Below, piece after piece: positions 34,306 to 43,524 of a stretch of 64,000 nt of DNA (position 1 is its first letter; every line of letters begins with the position of its first letter). Origin of the DNA: Flavobacterium erciyesense (GTDB lineage: Bacteria > Bacteroidota > Bacteroidia > Flavobacteriales > Flavobacteriaceae). Location of the stretch: NCBI RefSeq assembly GCF_018069925.1, contig NZ_JAGPXB010000002.1:186001-250000 (forward strand). The letters are read 5' to 3'. The notes beneath the pieces were generated by a model. That model was not told the DNA's origin and did not search any database. It worked only from the letters and a program-made list of their open reading frames with translations. The position numbers and the translations under genes were made by a program.

Positions 34306-37300
34306 TTAAAATTTAGTGTTAAATCCTAAAGAAATTGTTCGAGCTTGTGGATACGTAAAGCTAAATTCCCGCACTCCGTTGCGGCCTGCTGGACTTTTTT
34401 GCTTGTACCAATAAGCCACATTTGATACATCAATAAAAACAGAAAGAGCATCGAGCAATTTTGTTTGCATAGGAACATTATAGCTTAAATTGATATTACT
34501 AATTCGAATATTGGTATTATCATATAAAAATTTACTCAAATTCGGGATCAAAGTTGCGTTGCTTATTACCAAAGGTTGCAGTGCCACATCACCCTGATTG
34601 CGCCAATAATCATATGCGTTTACAGATAAATTTCTATTCGAAGTAATGTTGTATTTTGAAATCAAACTGTTATCTACCAATATAGCTCCTCCAATTTCAA
34701 AAGCTCCTCTAATAGATAAAGTCAAATTATCTTTAATCACAAAGGTATTGCTGAAACCTCCAAAAGCATCTGGTTGATTATCGCCAATAGGAACCCAATC
34801 TGCAGGACCAAATAAGCTCGTGTAGGTTGCTGCATCATAAATTTGGCCGTTTTTTTCTAACAAATCCCTTCCGGTGGCAGCATCAACGCCTGCGTATTTA
34901 ATACCCCAAATGGTTGAGGTACTAAATCCTATTTTTTGCGCCAGCGCTACCTCAGATGTTGAAAAATCACTTCCTAATCCAATTAACTTTGTGACCTTGT
35001 TTTTTACTGTTGAAATATTAAATGAGGTAGTCCATTTAAAATCCTTCGATTGCCACCATTTTACTCGCGTACTAAACTCGACACCTTTATTATACATACT
35101 TGCTGCATTTAGCTGTAAGGAAGTATAACCTGTTTCGGTAGGAATATCTCGGCTGGTAATTAAATCTGTAATATTGTCGTAATAAAATTCGAGACTTGTT
35201 TCTACACGGTTCAAAAAATTAAAGTCGATTCCAGCGTTGAATTTTGTGTTTTTTTCCCAGCTTAAATTCCCATTCGGTGCCGCACTTGGAACCGCACCAT
35301 TGCCTCCATTGTAATCGATTAGGTTTATGGTATACAAACCTTTAGAACGATAGGAACCAATTCTGGAATTACCTGTAGTCCCGTAACTGACTTTTAATTT
35401 TAGTAAATCAATTTTGTTTTGCGCATTCATGAAATTTTCATTTGAAACAATCCAACTCAAACCTGCACCCCCATTTAAAGCTACATTGGTATCGTCACCA
35501 AAAACAGAACTCTCGTCTCTTCTAAAATTTCCTAAAAAGTAGTATCGTTTTTTATAATTGTAATTAAGTTGAGAAAAAAATGAGACTCTTGAATTGTAAC
35601 TGATGTCCTCTCTATAAACCTGATTGGTAAGTCGTTCATCTACAGCTGTTAAAGGGTCGTCATCTCTTAGTGCGTTGCTAACATCATTAATTTCGCTTGA
35701 ATTTACGAAACCACGTCCAGATGCATAGCCGAAATTAGCCTTTTCACTAGACAATTCGAATCCTAAAACTCCATCAATAGTATGGTTTTGATTGATGGCT
35801 TTGTTAAAAAGAGCCTGTCCTTGCCAATTCCATTTTGTTCCATTTCTTTCATTAATGAGTCTGCGTCCCCAGTTAGGATATTGGATGCCATTTAGCACAA
35901 ATGTACCATTACTTTGCCCGCTTTCATTGGCACCTGAAAAATAGCGATCTTGTACTTTATCTTTGTAATCAAGTCCAAATAAGGTAGAAAAACTTAAAAA
36001 CTGATTCAAGGTGTATGATGCGCTAGCACTACCTAAAATACCATAGCTGTTCGTAAGATTTTTGTTTTGTTCAATAGCAGCCAAAGGATTACTTAAACCA
36101 ACTACTCCAATAGTTGAAAAGGAGCCGTCTGGATTATAGGGAGCAATTGTAGGCACAAAAGCGTAGCTGTAGTAAATATTTGGTGCGTCTTTTTGAATAT
36201 AACTAGGGTTCAGAGACAAACTAAAATCAAATTTATTCGCTCGGTAACCTATGTTGATCCCTGCATTATATTGCTTTGTCGAATTCCCTTTTTGAGGCTC
36301 GTCAATTTCTAGGTAACTCAAACTAGTTCGATAGGAAAGCTTGGAATTGGCACCAGAAACATTGAAATTGTATTTGTTATAAATACCCGCAACATTAAGC
36401 AAATCAAACCAATTGGTATTAATGCCATTATAGGGAACGGGTACATAATTGGCTTGACTGTTTTTAAGATATTCATTTCGTAAATCAGTGTATTGAGAAC
36501 CGCTCAAATATTCAATTTGATTAATCGCGGATGAAATACCCAATTGATTAGAAAAACCAAATTTCGTTTTGCCCTTTTTTCCTTTTTTAGTTGTGATTAA
36601 AATAACTCCATTTGCACCATCGGCACCGTAAATACTAACTGCTGCCGCATCCTTCAAGATAGTCAAACTCTCAATGTTTTCGGGTGAAATTTGCGCCAAC
36701 GGATTGGATAAGTTTTCTGAGAAAGCACCATTGGCATCAAAAAACTGATTGTCAATACCTACTTCTTCGCTTATAATTACACCATCAACAATGATAAGTG
36801 GTTGTGTCGAAGTACCTAGATTTGAATTTGATAAAGAACTCAAACTACCCTGACCACGAATATTTATTTTAACTGGCCCACCAATTCCTGAGGTATTTTC
36901 GATTAAAACACCTGCAATTTGACCCACAACCATTTTATCAATACTTTCTGAAGCTTGTTCAACTGCGATGTCTTTAGCGGTTAGCGTAGCAATACTTCCA
37001 ACAACTTCTTCCTTCATTTTTTTGGTACCATAAGAAGATGTGATTACCACCTGCTCTAATTCATCAGTAACTTGCTGCATAGAGAATACGAAATCTACTG
37101 TATTCCCTACTCGTTGCGCTTGCGCTTTCATTCCAAGGTATGAAACTTCTAAAACAATGTTCGGTATATCGTTGCCTTTTAGTAAATAGACAAAGCGTCC
37201 GTTACTGTCACTAATTACACCAGCCGAAGTCCCTTTCATCAAAATAGTTGCTCCTGGAATGGGCGATTTGTCTTTAGCATCTAGTACAATTCCTTTAATA

Positions 37301-37656
37301 AATCGTTCTTTTTCCTGCGCAGGTTCTTGTGTTTCATTACTGACTAACAGGATTTGTTCTTTTTGTATAAAAAACGTAATTTTTTTATCCTTAAAAACAC
37401 GATTGAGAACCTCCTCAAGTGGACTATTTTTGACTTTGATTGATACTTTTTGACTTCCATCAATTTTACTAGCGTTAAACACCACTCGGTAATTTGTTTC
37501 TTGTTCGAGTAATTTAATAAACTCGCGCAATGGTACATCCTTGCACTCAAGGGTAATGTTCTTGTTTTTGGTTTGAGCAAAAGTTTGCAAACTCAGGAGA
37601 AATATCCCGCAGCTTAACAGTAACTTATGCCAAAAGGGATTAAGTGTAATGGTCAT
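34306..37656 (-). CDS. SusC/RagA-family TonB-linked outer-membrane protein with STN domain
   Basis: This 1116-residue barrel has a signal peptide (about 1-27). An STN signalling domain follows (about 32-105, ITLECKDVPLREFIKLLEQE), then a CarboxypepD-reg domain (about 117-195, KGIVLDAKDKSPIPGATILM). A TonB plug starts near 205 (VVITSSYGTKKM) with GGPVKINIRGQGSLS, and an outer-membrane beta barrel ends in NTKF. The STN domain is the feature that lets such transporters signal to FecR-type anti-sigma factors, and the FecR and ECF genes are directly upstream. Uptake is TonB-driven across the outer membrane. The substrate is unknown; no glycosidase, peptidase or sulfatase is linked. Confidence 0.95.
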   Translation of the reverse strand: MTITLNPFWHKLLLSCGIFLLSLQTFAQTKNKNITLECKDVPLREFIKLLEQETNYRVVFNASKIDGSQKVSIKVKNSPLEEVLNRVFKDKKITFFIQKEQILLVSNETQEPAQEKERFIKGIVLDAKDKSPIPGATILMKGTSAGVISDSNGRFVYLLKGNDIPNIVLEVSYLGMKAQAQRVGNTVDFVFSMQQVTDELEQVVITSSYGTKKMKEEVVGSIATLTAKDIAVEQASESIDKMVVGQIAGVLIENTSGIGGPVKINIRGQGSLSSLSNSNLGTSTQPLIIVDGVIISEEVGIDNQFFDANGAFSENLSNPLAQISPENIESLTILKDAAAVSIYGADGANGVILITTKKGKKGKTKFGFSNQLGISSAINQIEYLSGSQYTDLRNEYLKNSQANYVPVPYNGINTNWFDLLNVAGIYNKYNFNVSGANSKLSYRTSLSYLEIDEPQKGNSTKQYNAGINIGYRANKFDFSLSLNPSYIQKDAPNIYYSYAFVPTIAPYNPDGSFSTIGVVGLSNPLAAIEQNKNLTNSYGILGSASASYTLNQFLSFSTLFGLDYKDKVQDRYFSGANESGQSNGTFVLNGIQYPNWGRRLINERNGTKWNWQGQALFNKAINQNHTIDGVLGFELSSEKANFGYASGRGFVNSSEINDVSNALRDDDPLTAVDERLTNQVYREDISYNSRVSFFSQLNYNYKKRYYFLGNFRRDESSVFGDDTNVALNGGAGLSWIVSNENFMNAQNKIDLLKLKVSYGTTGNSRIGSYRSKGLYTINLIDYNGGNGAVPSAAPNGNLSWEKNTKFNAGIDFNFLNRVETSLEFYYDNITDLITSRDIPTETGYTSLQLNAASMYNKGVEFSTRVKWWQSKDFKWTTSFNISTVKNKVTKLIGLGSDFSTSEVALAQKIGFSTSTIWGIKYAGVDAATGRDLLEKNGQIYDAATYTSLFGPADWVPIGDNQPDAFGGFSNTFVIKDNLTLSIRGAFEIGGAILVDNSLISKYNITSNRNLSVNAYDYWRNQGDVALQPLVISNATLIPNLSKFLYDNTNIRISNINLSYNVPMQTKLLDALSVFIDVSNVAYWYKQKSPAGRNGVREFSFTYPQARTISLGFNTKF

Positions 37657-37686
37657 TTAGTTGTTGTTTTTGGGTTTATAATTGGG

Positions 37687-38802
37687 TTAGTTAGTAATGG
37701 TAATAGTACGATTGTTTACAGTGTATTTAAATGGAGTATCAAGCTGTAATAAATTCAAAATATCTTGAGGTTTGGCATCTTTTAACTTAATGGTACCAGT
37801 AAATTTTTGTTTGTCTAAATTACTATTGGAGTTTATTATGCGTACATCGAAGGTGCGTTCTATGGTCTTGCATATACTTACAAAGGAACTTTCTTTTAAA
37901 ATTAATTCGCCATTCATCCAAGCGGTGTAAACTGATACATCTACCGAACGACTTTGATGAGTATTGGTTACTAAATCCCAGTTTACCAATTGTCCTACTG
38001 ACATCATTGTACTGTTATTTGCGTTACCATTTTGGATTAACTGTACACTTCCTTCGGTTAAAACCGTTTGCATAGATGATTCGTCAGGATAGGCAGATAC
38101 ATTGAATTTTGTTCCTAGAACAGCCACGCTAACACTGTTGGTGGTCACAATAAAAGGTCGAGATTTATCCTTTGTTACGTCAAAAAAAGCTTCTCCAGTT
38201 AAAAAAACAGTTCGTTTTCCTTTGACATCAAATTGCTGAGGATATCGTAAGCTTGTACCAGCATTAAGATGTACCGACGTTCCATCGGACAAGATTACTT
38301 TAAATGTTTTCCCGTAAGGAACTTTTAAAGTATGGTAACTAACAGCAGCTGTGGTGGTAGATTTAGGATACACAATTTCATCTTTTTGTTGCACTGCAAT
38401 TGCATTCCCTGCTTTATTAGTTACGTTTTTAGACTCATTTCCCGAAACAGCGGTTATCTCACCAGTTTCAAGCTCTAAAACTACTTCATTAGTTGGTTTG
38501 GCAATTGCATTATCTTCCCACACTACTGATTTTCCTAATGTAAAAAACAAAAGAAAAATAGCAGCATATCTCAAAAATAATCTTTGGTATTGCTTGCGCC
38601 TGATTTTTCTTTGAAGGACAATGAAATCATTATGCAAGCTCGTGTTTGACAAAGCAATGTTATCTGTTAACAAGCATGCTTTTTTAAGAGCGAAGAATTC
38701 TTTTTTGTTATTTTCGGAAGATTCAATCCATTTGAAAACTTCAAGAACTTCCTCTTCAGATGCCTCGTTGTTTAGGTATTTGTATAATAATGTTGAAATC
38801 AT
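37687..38802 (-). CDS. FecR-family anti-sigma factor
   Basis: This 371-residue single-pass protein has an N-terminal cytoplasmic anti-sigma part (about 1-75). One transmembrane helix lies near 78-95 (RYAAIFLLFFTLGKSVV). A periplasmic FecR core follows, with VPYGKTFKVILSDGTSVHLN, GTSLRYPQQF and TGEAFFDVTKDKSRPFIV, and the C-terminal DUF4974 (about 305-371, FTGTIKLKDAKPQDILNLL) is STN-like. It senses the STN domain of the SusC protein encoded 30 bp downstream and releases the ECF sigma factor. It is followed by susC and preceded by the sigma gene. Confidence 0.93.
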   Translation of the reverse strand: MISTLLYKYLNNEASEEEVLEVFKWIESSENNKKEFFALKKACLLTDNIALSNTSLHNDFIVLQRKIRRKQYQRLFLRYAAIFLLFFTLGKSVVWEDNAIAKPTNEVVLELETGEITAVSGNESKNVTNKAGNAIAVQQKDEIVYPKSTTTAAVSYHTLKVPYGKTFKVILSDGTSVHLNAGTSLRYPQQFDVKGKRTVFLTGEAFFDVTKDKSRPFIVTTNSVSVAVLGTKFNVSAYPDESSMQTVLTEGSVQLIQNGNANNSTMMSVGQLVNWDLVTNTHQSRSVDVSVYTAWMNGELILKESSFVSICKTIERTFDVRIINSNSNLDKQKFTGTIKLKDAKPQDILNLLQLDTPFKYTVNNRTITITN

Positions 38803-38996
38803 AATTGAAAAAAAATTAAAATTCTAGTTTTAAAAAAAGGAATAACACCTTCACATACCTAAGAATCATTAAACTATTTTTGTTAAAAAAGTAGATTTTA
38901 CAAGCATAAAAACCACAAAAAATCAACAAAATCACAATTGCTTATAGTAAGTACACGTTACAAGGAGAAAACCCTACTCTAATTTTTAATTTTTTT

Positions 38997-39599
38997 TTAA
39001 CTATTTAGTAAAGTGATGATAATAAATGAAGGTAAATAATCAGATAGTTGTTCTTTTAAAATCTTTAAGGCCTTTGTCATATGGGCTTCAACTGCTTTTT
39101 GCGATACGCCCATAGCTAAGGCTATTTCTTCATTTTTTTTGTTTTCAAAACGTTTTTGCAGATATACTTGTTTTGTTTTTTCAGGAAGCGATTCAATTAT
39201 TGTGTTGATTCGAAGTTCTAATTCGGAGATTTCAACCGAATGAAAATCAATTTCATTCAAAATTTGAGTATTGAGAGCTCGTTCTTTTTGATTGAGTAAA
39301 TCGTTTTTGAATCTATCCTTAACTTTATTATGGCGGATATGGTTGAGACAAATTGACTTGGCATAAGTGTATAAAAACGAGAGAATGCCATTTTCTGAAT
39401 CAATTTTATCTTTATTAATCCATAGTTTCAAGAAGACTTCTTGCGTTACATTTTTGGCTTCGTCTTGATCGTACAAAAATTGAATACTGAACCCTAGCAA
39501 TCGATTGTAATAGGCATTGAAATAAAAATTAAAAGCGCTTTCATCTCCTTCCTTAAAAGATTTGAAAGTTTTACATCTATTTTTATCTAACTCCTCCAT
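38997..39599 (-). CDS. ECF RNA polymerase sigma factor, Bacteroidota type
   Basis: This is a 200-residue sigma-70 family protein starting at MEELDKNRC. An upstream in-frame Met would add 22 non-family residues. Region 2 contains FKEGDESAFNFYFNAYYNRL and DEAKNVTQEVFLKLW. Region 4 contains LPEKTKQVYLQKRFENKKNE and the helix-turn-helix GVSQKAVEAHMTKALKIL. It drives transcription of the downstream FecR-SusC-SusD locus when FecR releases it. A -7 box precedes it at 39673-39680. The spacer to fecR is 194 bp. Confidence 0.93.
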   Translation of the reverse strand: MEELDKNRCKTFKSFKEGDESAFNFYFNAYYNRLLGFSIQFLYDQDEAKNVTQEVFLKLWINKDKIDSENGILSFLYTYAKSICLNHIRHNKVKDRFKNDLLNQKERALNTQILNEIDFHSVEISELELRINTIIESLPEKTKQVYLQKRFENKKNEEIALAMGVSQKAVEAHMTKALKILKEQLSDYLPSFIIITLLNS

Positions 39600-40024
39600 A
39601 TTAAAACAACGCTTCCAATCCAAAATAATAGTTGTACCTAATTGCGATACTGAGTTGTAAATCACGTTCCCGCAAAAATACTTAAAATATGTTTTAGAAA
39701 AATAATTATTTAGAATAATTATACATTAGCATAGGAATTCAAAATAAAACAGTAAAAACTAATTCAATAATAAGTGTTTAGACTTGCTAGGTATGACTTA
39801 ATAAATAATCGAAATTCAATGCAATAACAATTAATAAAAATCTAACTTTCTTTTTACCGACTTCAGGGCTTCATACAGAAACAATAAATAATAGGCATAC
39901 TCTTGTTTACAGAAATAAAATTTTAAATTTACCCCATATTAAAAATAAAACTGAAATAGGCTGACACCATCCTAGCAGCAGAATTTGATAAAACCAAACT
40001 CAAAGCAGACAATTACATAAAAAG
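39600..40024. other. Gene-less divergent promoter region
   Basis: 425 AT-rich bases between the ECF sigma gene (-) and the GT9 gene (+). It holds a -7 box for the sigma gene and no supported gene. A 22-codon open stretch without a start ends at TGA 40024-40026, overlapping the GT9 ATG. Confidence 0.4.
39673..39680 (-). promoter_or_regulatory. -7 box upstream of the ECF sigma gene
   Basis: On the minus strand the sequence reads TATTTTTG (TAnnTTTG), 73 bases before the chosen ATG. It resembles a primary-sigma promoter, so basal expression of the sigma factor is likely. Confidence 0.5.
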
Positions 40025-41074
40025 ATGAGCACTTTAAAAAAAATAAATATTTACCGCCGAATTTTAACCAAGAGTTTAACCAAAAATATTGGAACTTCTG
40101 CACAAAAATTTGTCGTTGATCCGAATCAAAAAATAGAAATCAAAAGAGTATTAATCTCTAGGCCCAATCATCGATTAGGTAATTTATTGTTGATAACGCC
40201 GCTAGTACAAGAGGTGCAAGCTACTTTTCCGGATTGTAAAATTGACTTATTTGTAAAAGGTGGTTTAGCTCCTATCGTTTTCGAAAATTATCAGAACATA
40301 GAAACAATAATTGAACTTCCTAAAAAACCTTTCAAAGATCTGATTGCTTACTTTAAAGTGTGGACAACCATCAAAAAAGGAAATTACGACATTGTGATTA
40401 ATGTGGATAAAAATTCTTCGTCTGGACGTTTATCTGCGCAATTTGCTAACGCCAAATATAAATTTTTTGGAGAAGAAGATACTACATTAGCGCAAAAGCA
40501 TTCTGATTATTGCCATATTGCCAAATATCCTGTTTATGAATTCAGAAACTTTTTAAAGCAATTGAATTTTCCGGAAAATCAACAAGAAGTACCTCCATTA
40601 AACTTAAAACTAAGTGCAAATGAATTGGAACAAGGTAAAAATACCGTTGCCAAAATAGTAGGGACCACTAGCAAAACGATTGCCATTTTTACTTATGCCA
40701 CTGACGATAAATGTTATGCCACAACTTGGTGGGAACCATTTTACGCTCGTTTGCTTAGTGAGTTTCCTGATTACGCCATTCTTGAAGTATTACCAGTAGA
40801 AAATGTTTCTCAAATTGGTTTTGCTGCACCTACTTTTTACAGCAAGGACATTCGAGAAATTGGATCTGTAATTGCCAACACAGCAATTTTTATTGGAGCT
40901 GATAGCGGTATCATGCATTTGTCAAGTGCTTCACTTACGCCTACAATTGGACTTTTTTCTAGAGACAATATAGAAACATATAAACCTTATGACAACAACA
41001 GTGTAGCCATAAATACCAACCAGGGAAATCTTGATGATTGGATGGCCATTGTACGCCGAACTTTACAATCATAG
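40025..41074 (+). CDS. Glycosyltransferase family 9 (heptosyltransferase-like)
   Basis: This 349-residue GT-B protein opens with a basic N-terminus and then LISRPNHRLGNLLLITPLVQ (family opening, near residues 41-60) and DIVINVDKNSSSGRL. The C-terminal sugar-nucleotide domain has IGADSGIMHLSSASLTPTIG, a GT9 signature (GxDSGxxHxA). GT9 enzymes transfer heptose or other sugars to lipopolysaccharide cores at the inner membrane. The substrate sugar is inferred only from family. It stands alone and no other lipopolysaccharide gene is adjacent. Confidence 0.9.
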   Translation: MSTLKKINIYRRILTKSLTKNIGTSAQKFVVDPNQKIEIKRVLISRPNHRLGNLLLITPLVQEVQATFPDCKIDLFVKGGLAPIVFENYQNIETIIELPKKPFKDLIAYFKVWTTIKKGNYDIVINVDKNSSSGRLSAQFANAKYKFFGEEDTTLAQKHSDYCHIAKYPVYEFRNFLKQLNFPENQQEVPPLNLKLSANELEQGKNTVAKIVGTTSKTIAIFTYATDDKCYATTWWEPFYARLLSEFPDYAILEVLPVENVSQIGFAAPTFYSKDIREIGSVIANTAIFIGADSGIMHLSSASLTPTIGLFSRDNIETYKPYDNNSVAINTNQGNLDDWMAIVRRTLQS

Positions 41075-41112
41075 TCATACAGTAAACCAACAATTAAACA
41101 GCAAAGCGACCC

Positions 41113-41565
41113 ATGAAACTAAAATTCCTGTTACTTATCGTATTAGTGCAAAGCAGCTATAGCATTAGCGCTCAGCAAAAAGAAAATTTCAGCCTTCAAC
41201 TGGATCACATGGCACTTTCTGTGAAAAATTTGGACAATTCAGTACAGTTTTATAAAAACGTTTTACAACTTCAAGAGATAACCAATAAAACCCAAAAAGA
41301 AGGAATTCGCTGGATGTCGTTAGGCGAAGGAAAAGAATTGCATTTGGTGTCGACTATAAAAGATCCTGTACAAATTAACAAAGCGATACATCTTGCTTTT
41401 AAAGTGCTAGACTTTGAAAATTTAATTAAAAAACTCAACCAATTGCAAATTACGTATTGGGATTGGCCCGGTAAAAAAGATACAATAAGCATTAGAGCTG
41501 ACGGTGTAAAACAAATCTACATTCAAGATCCTGATGGGTATTGGATTGAATTGAACAGCCTATAA
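41113..41565 (+). CDS. Exported VOC (glyoxalase-like) protein
   Basis: This 150-residue protein has a signal peptide (LKFLLLIVLVQSSYSISAQ) and a single VOC fold. Candidate metal ligands are His in QLDHMALSVKNL, His in KELHLVS or KAIHLAFKV, and Glu in YWIELNSL, and IQDPDGYWIEL is the glyoxalase C-terminal motif. Glyoxalases are usually cytosolic, so an exported version is mildly unusual. It follows the GT9 gene by 38 bp and may be co-transcribed with it. The substrate is unknown. Confidence 0.85.
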   Translation: MKLKFLLLIVLVQSSYSISAQQKENFSLQLDHMALSVKNLDNSVQFYKNVLQLQEITNKTQKEGIRWMSLGEGKELHLVSTIKDPVQINKAIHLAFKVLDFENLIKKLNQLQITYWDWPGKKDTISIRADGVKQIYIQDPDGYWIELNSL

Positions 41566-41570
41566 AAGTA

Positions 41571-41600
41571 AAAAGCCAAATCATATTTGATTTGGCTTTT
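41571..41600. terminator. Bidirectional terminator between convergent genes
   Basis: Perfect 13-bp stem AAAAGCCAAATCA / TGATTTGGCTTTT with a 4-base loop, between the VOC gene (+) and the LysM-NlpC/P60 gene (-). Confidence 0.9.
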
Positions 41601-41606
41601 TTATTA

Positions 41607-43025
41607 TTACTGAATTACTCTATTGATTTGTGAGAAGTTTTTCTCGTAATATTTCTCTTTTGTAGAAGAAATAATTACACCATTACTTGTTGAGGAATGA
41701 ATGAATTTAATTTCGCCATCGGTGACCTCAACTACCATCCCTACGTGATTAATTTGCCTGCGGCCATTGGTTTTAAAGAAAATTAAATCCCCTTTTTGAG
41801 CTTCTTCAACGCTAACTTGCACTCCAACGGTTGATTGCTCTCTTGAAGTACGCGGTAGTTTTATATCAAAAGCACCAAAGGTATTACACATCAATCCTGA
41901 ACAATCAAACCCTGCTTTTGATGAACCACCCGAGCGGTAACGAACGCCGATATTCTCAGAGGCACTCTCGATCAATTGATCTAAAAAATCGTGATTAAAA
42001 TTAGGTTTAGTTGTCGCATTAAAATCGATTTTGCTATTTTCAATTGCGGCATCATTGATAGAAATGGGAGTGGCAGCAATTGCTTCCCCTTCTGGAATTG
42101 TACTTGAAGTGATATTGAGTTTAAAACCAACAGGTAATCCGTTTTTGATTGCTGGATTTTGGTTTTCTAACTCTCTAACGCTAATACCGTATTGTTTTGC
42201 AATAGCGTACTTTGTTTCTTTGGGTAAAACTTCGCGTACTATTGTAATAGCTTCGCTAGTTTTTGTTTCTTGCTTAGTAACAGTTTCAATTGGCTGTTTA
42301 TTTTCAATTTGTTTAGCAGTAGCAACACTATTTAATGTTGTTGGAACTGCCGAGGCAAGAACGACACTACTATTTGGACTGACTGGAATCATCACTTTTT
42401 GACCCACTTTTAGAGCCTTCACACCCAAAGTAGGATTGGCTTTGTCGAATTCTTTGATTGTAATTCCGTATTTCTTGGTAATCGAATATTTAGTTTCTTT
42501 AGGTAATACTTCCCATTCAAAAGATTCTCCAGCAGGAATTGCTTCTGTTTTGGTAGTTTCTTCTTTGGTTACAAAATCTGATTTTGCTGTTGCAATCGCG
42601 CTACTTTCAATTGCTTTGACTGATGCGGGAACATTGATTTTTTGACCAATTTGCAACTCGGTACTGGCCAATAAAGGATTTACTTCTTTTAAATCATTAA
42701 CTGTAATACCGTATAATTTTGCAATTGCGTAAAAGGATTGTTTAGCTTGTACCTCGTGCTCTTTGGTCACGATTGTGGTTGTTTTTTTATTTTTTTGTGG
42801 AAGTACCTGCGGTTCGTGAGTTGGGATTATTAAAACCGAATTTAGTTTTAAAAGTTTTTTAGCACTTGGATTTAGTTTAAAAATAGCGCTTTGTTTTACA
42901 TCGTACTTTTCTGCAATACTAGAAATGGTTTCTCCTTTTACGATGGTATGCTTGATGGTTTTTTCTTGAGCAAAGGCAAGAAAAGAATTTAAAAACAACA
43001 CAATTAATACTATCCGTGAACTCAT
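41607..43025 (-). CDS. Four-LysM NlpC/P60 peptidoglycan hydrolase
   Basis: This 472-residue exported protein has a signal peptide (SSRIVLIVLFLNSFLAFAQ) and four LysM repeats near residues 24-68, 89-133, 168-212 and 259-303. The repeats begin IKHTIVKGETISSIAEKYDV, EHEVQAKQSFYAIAKLYGIT, WEVLPKETKYSITKKYGIT and VREVLPKETKYAIAKQYGIS. The C-terminal NlpC/P60 domain has the catalytic Cys in AGFDCSGLMC, His in NHVGMVVEV and a second His in KFIHSSTSNG. It probably cleaves peptide stems of peptidoglycan while bound to glycan. LysM repeats 3 and 4 are closely similar and suggest recent duplication. Confidence 0.92.
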   Translation of the reverse strand: MSSRIVLIVLFLNSFLAFAQEKTIKHTIVKGETISSIAEKYDVKQSAIFKLNPSAKKLLKLNSVLIIPTHEPQVLPQKNKKTTTIVTKEHEVQAKQSFYAIAKLYGITVNDLKEVNPLLASTELQIGQKINVPASVKAIESSAIATAKSDFVTKEETTKTEAIPAGESFEWEVLPKETKYSITKKYGITIKEFDKANPTLGVKALKVGQKVMIPVSPNSSVVLASAVPTTLNSVATAKQIENKQPIETVTKQETKTSEAITIVREVLPKETKYAIAKQYGISVRELENQNPAIKNGLPVGFKLNITSSTIPEGEAIAATPISINDAAIENSKIDFNATTKPNFNHDFLDQLIESASENIGVRYRSGGSSKAGFDCSGLMCNTFGAFDIKLPRTSREQSTVGVQVSVEEAQKGDLIFFKTNGRRQINHVGMVVEVTDGEIKFIHSSTSNGVIISSTKEKYYEKNFSQINRVIQ

Positions 43026-43327
43026 ATATTTTACTTCAATTTAGCTCTCTAAGCTGCAACGATACGATTGCTACGTGCTACTGAACGTTTTCGTTTATCA
43101 CGACAGCATGTTTTACTGGGTGCAACTGCTTTTAGAGACTTTAAAATTTCAAAAAAGCTAATTTAAGTGATTTAATCAAAAAACAGGTCGCTTTTCTAAA
43201 TTTTAACGTTGAAAAATGAAACTTTAACCCTTTTTTTTGAATTTCATTCTAGAAATACTGGCTTCGCGAGATAGTTACATTTTAATCAAATGATAAAAAT
43301 ATAATTCTTGAGACAAGCAATTTTCCC

Positions 43328-43467
43328 TAGCCCCGATAGCAGCGGACCTCTTTTGCAACTCAAGTGCTATTTTTTTCTGGGAACAAAGAGCGACTAAAAG
43401 AAGCTCCTTTTGTGACCTAGAAAAAAAGCACTTGAGTAAAAAAAGGGAAGCGGATAGCGGGAAATAG
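43328..43467. repeat. Long imperfect palindromic intergenic element
   Basis: Outer parts carry CTAGCCCCGATAGCAGCGGA on the left and GGGAAGCGGATAGCGGGAAA on the right. Inner arms ACTCAAGTGC (43358 onward) and GCACTTGAGT (43428-43437) pair with flanking T and A runs. Similar AGCGG-rich elements occur between genes of flavobacteria. It carries no coding frame. Confidence 0.6.
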
Positions 43468-43472
43468 CTCCT

Positions 43473-43503
43473 AAAAAAAAACTCCCAAGTTTCCTTGAGA
43501 GTT
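43473..43503 (-). terminator. Terminator after the AcnA-type aconitase gene
   Basis: Stem AACTCCCAAG / CTTGAGAGTT (one mismatch) with a T run on the minus strand, 22 bases after the stop codon. Confidence 0.8.
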
Positions 43504-43524
43504 ATTGCTTGTGTTCAAAATTAT

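Larger units (their letters stand above)
43026..43524. other. Gene-less spacer holding a long palindromic element
   Basis: 499 bases between the LysM-NlpC/P60 gene and the aconitase terminator. It contains a palindromic element at about 43330-43470, listed separately, and an AT-rich upstream region. No gene is supported. Confidence 0.5.

Noticed and set aside
39961..40026. 22-codon open stretch ending at a TGA that overlaps the GT9 start
   Set aside because: It has no start codon and an in-frame stop directly upstream; probably chance.
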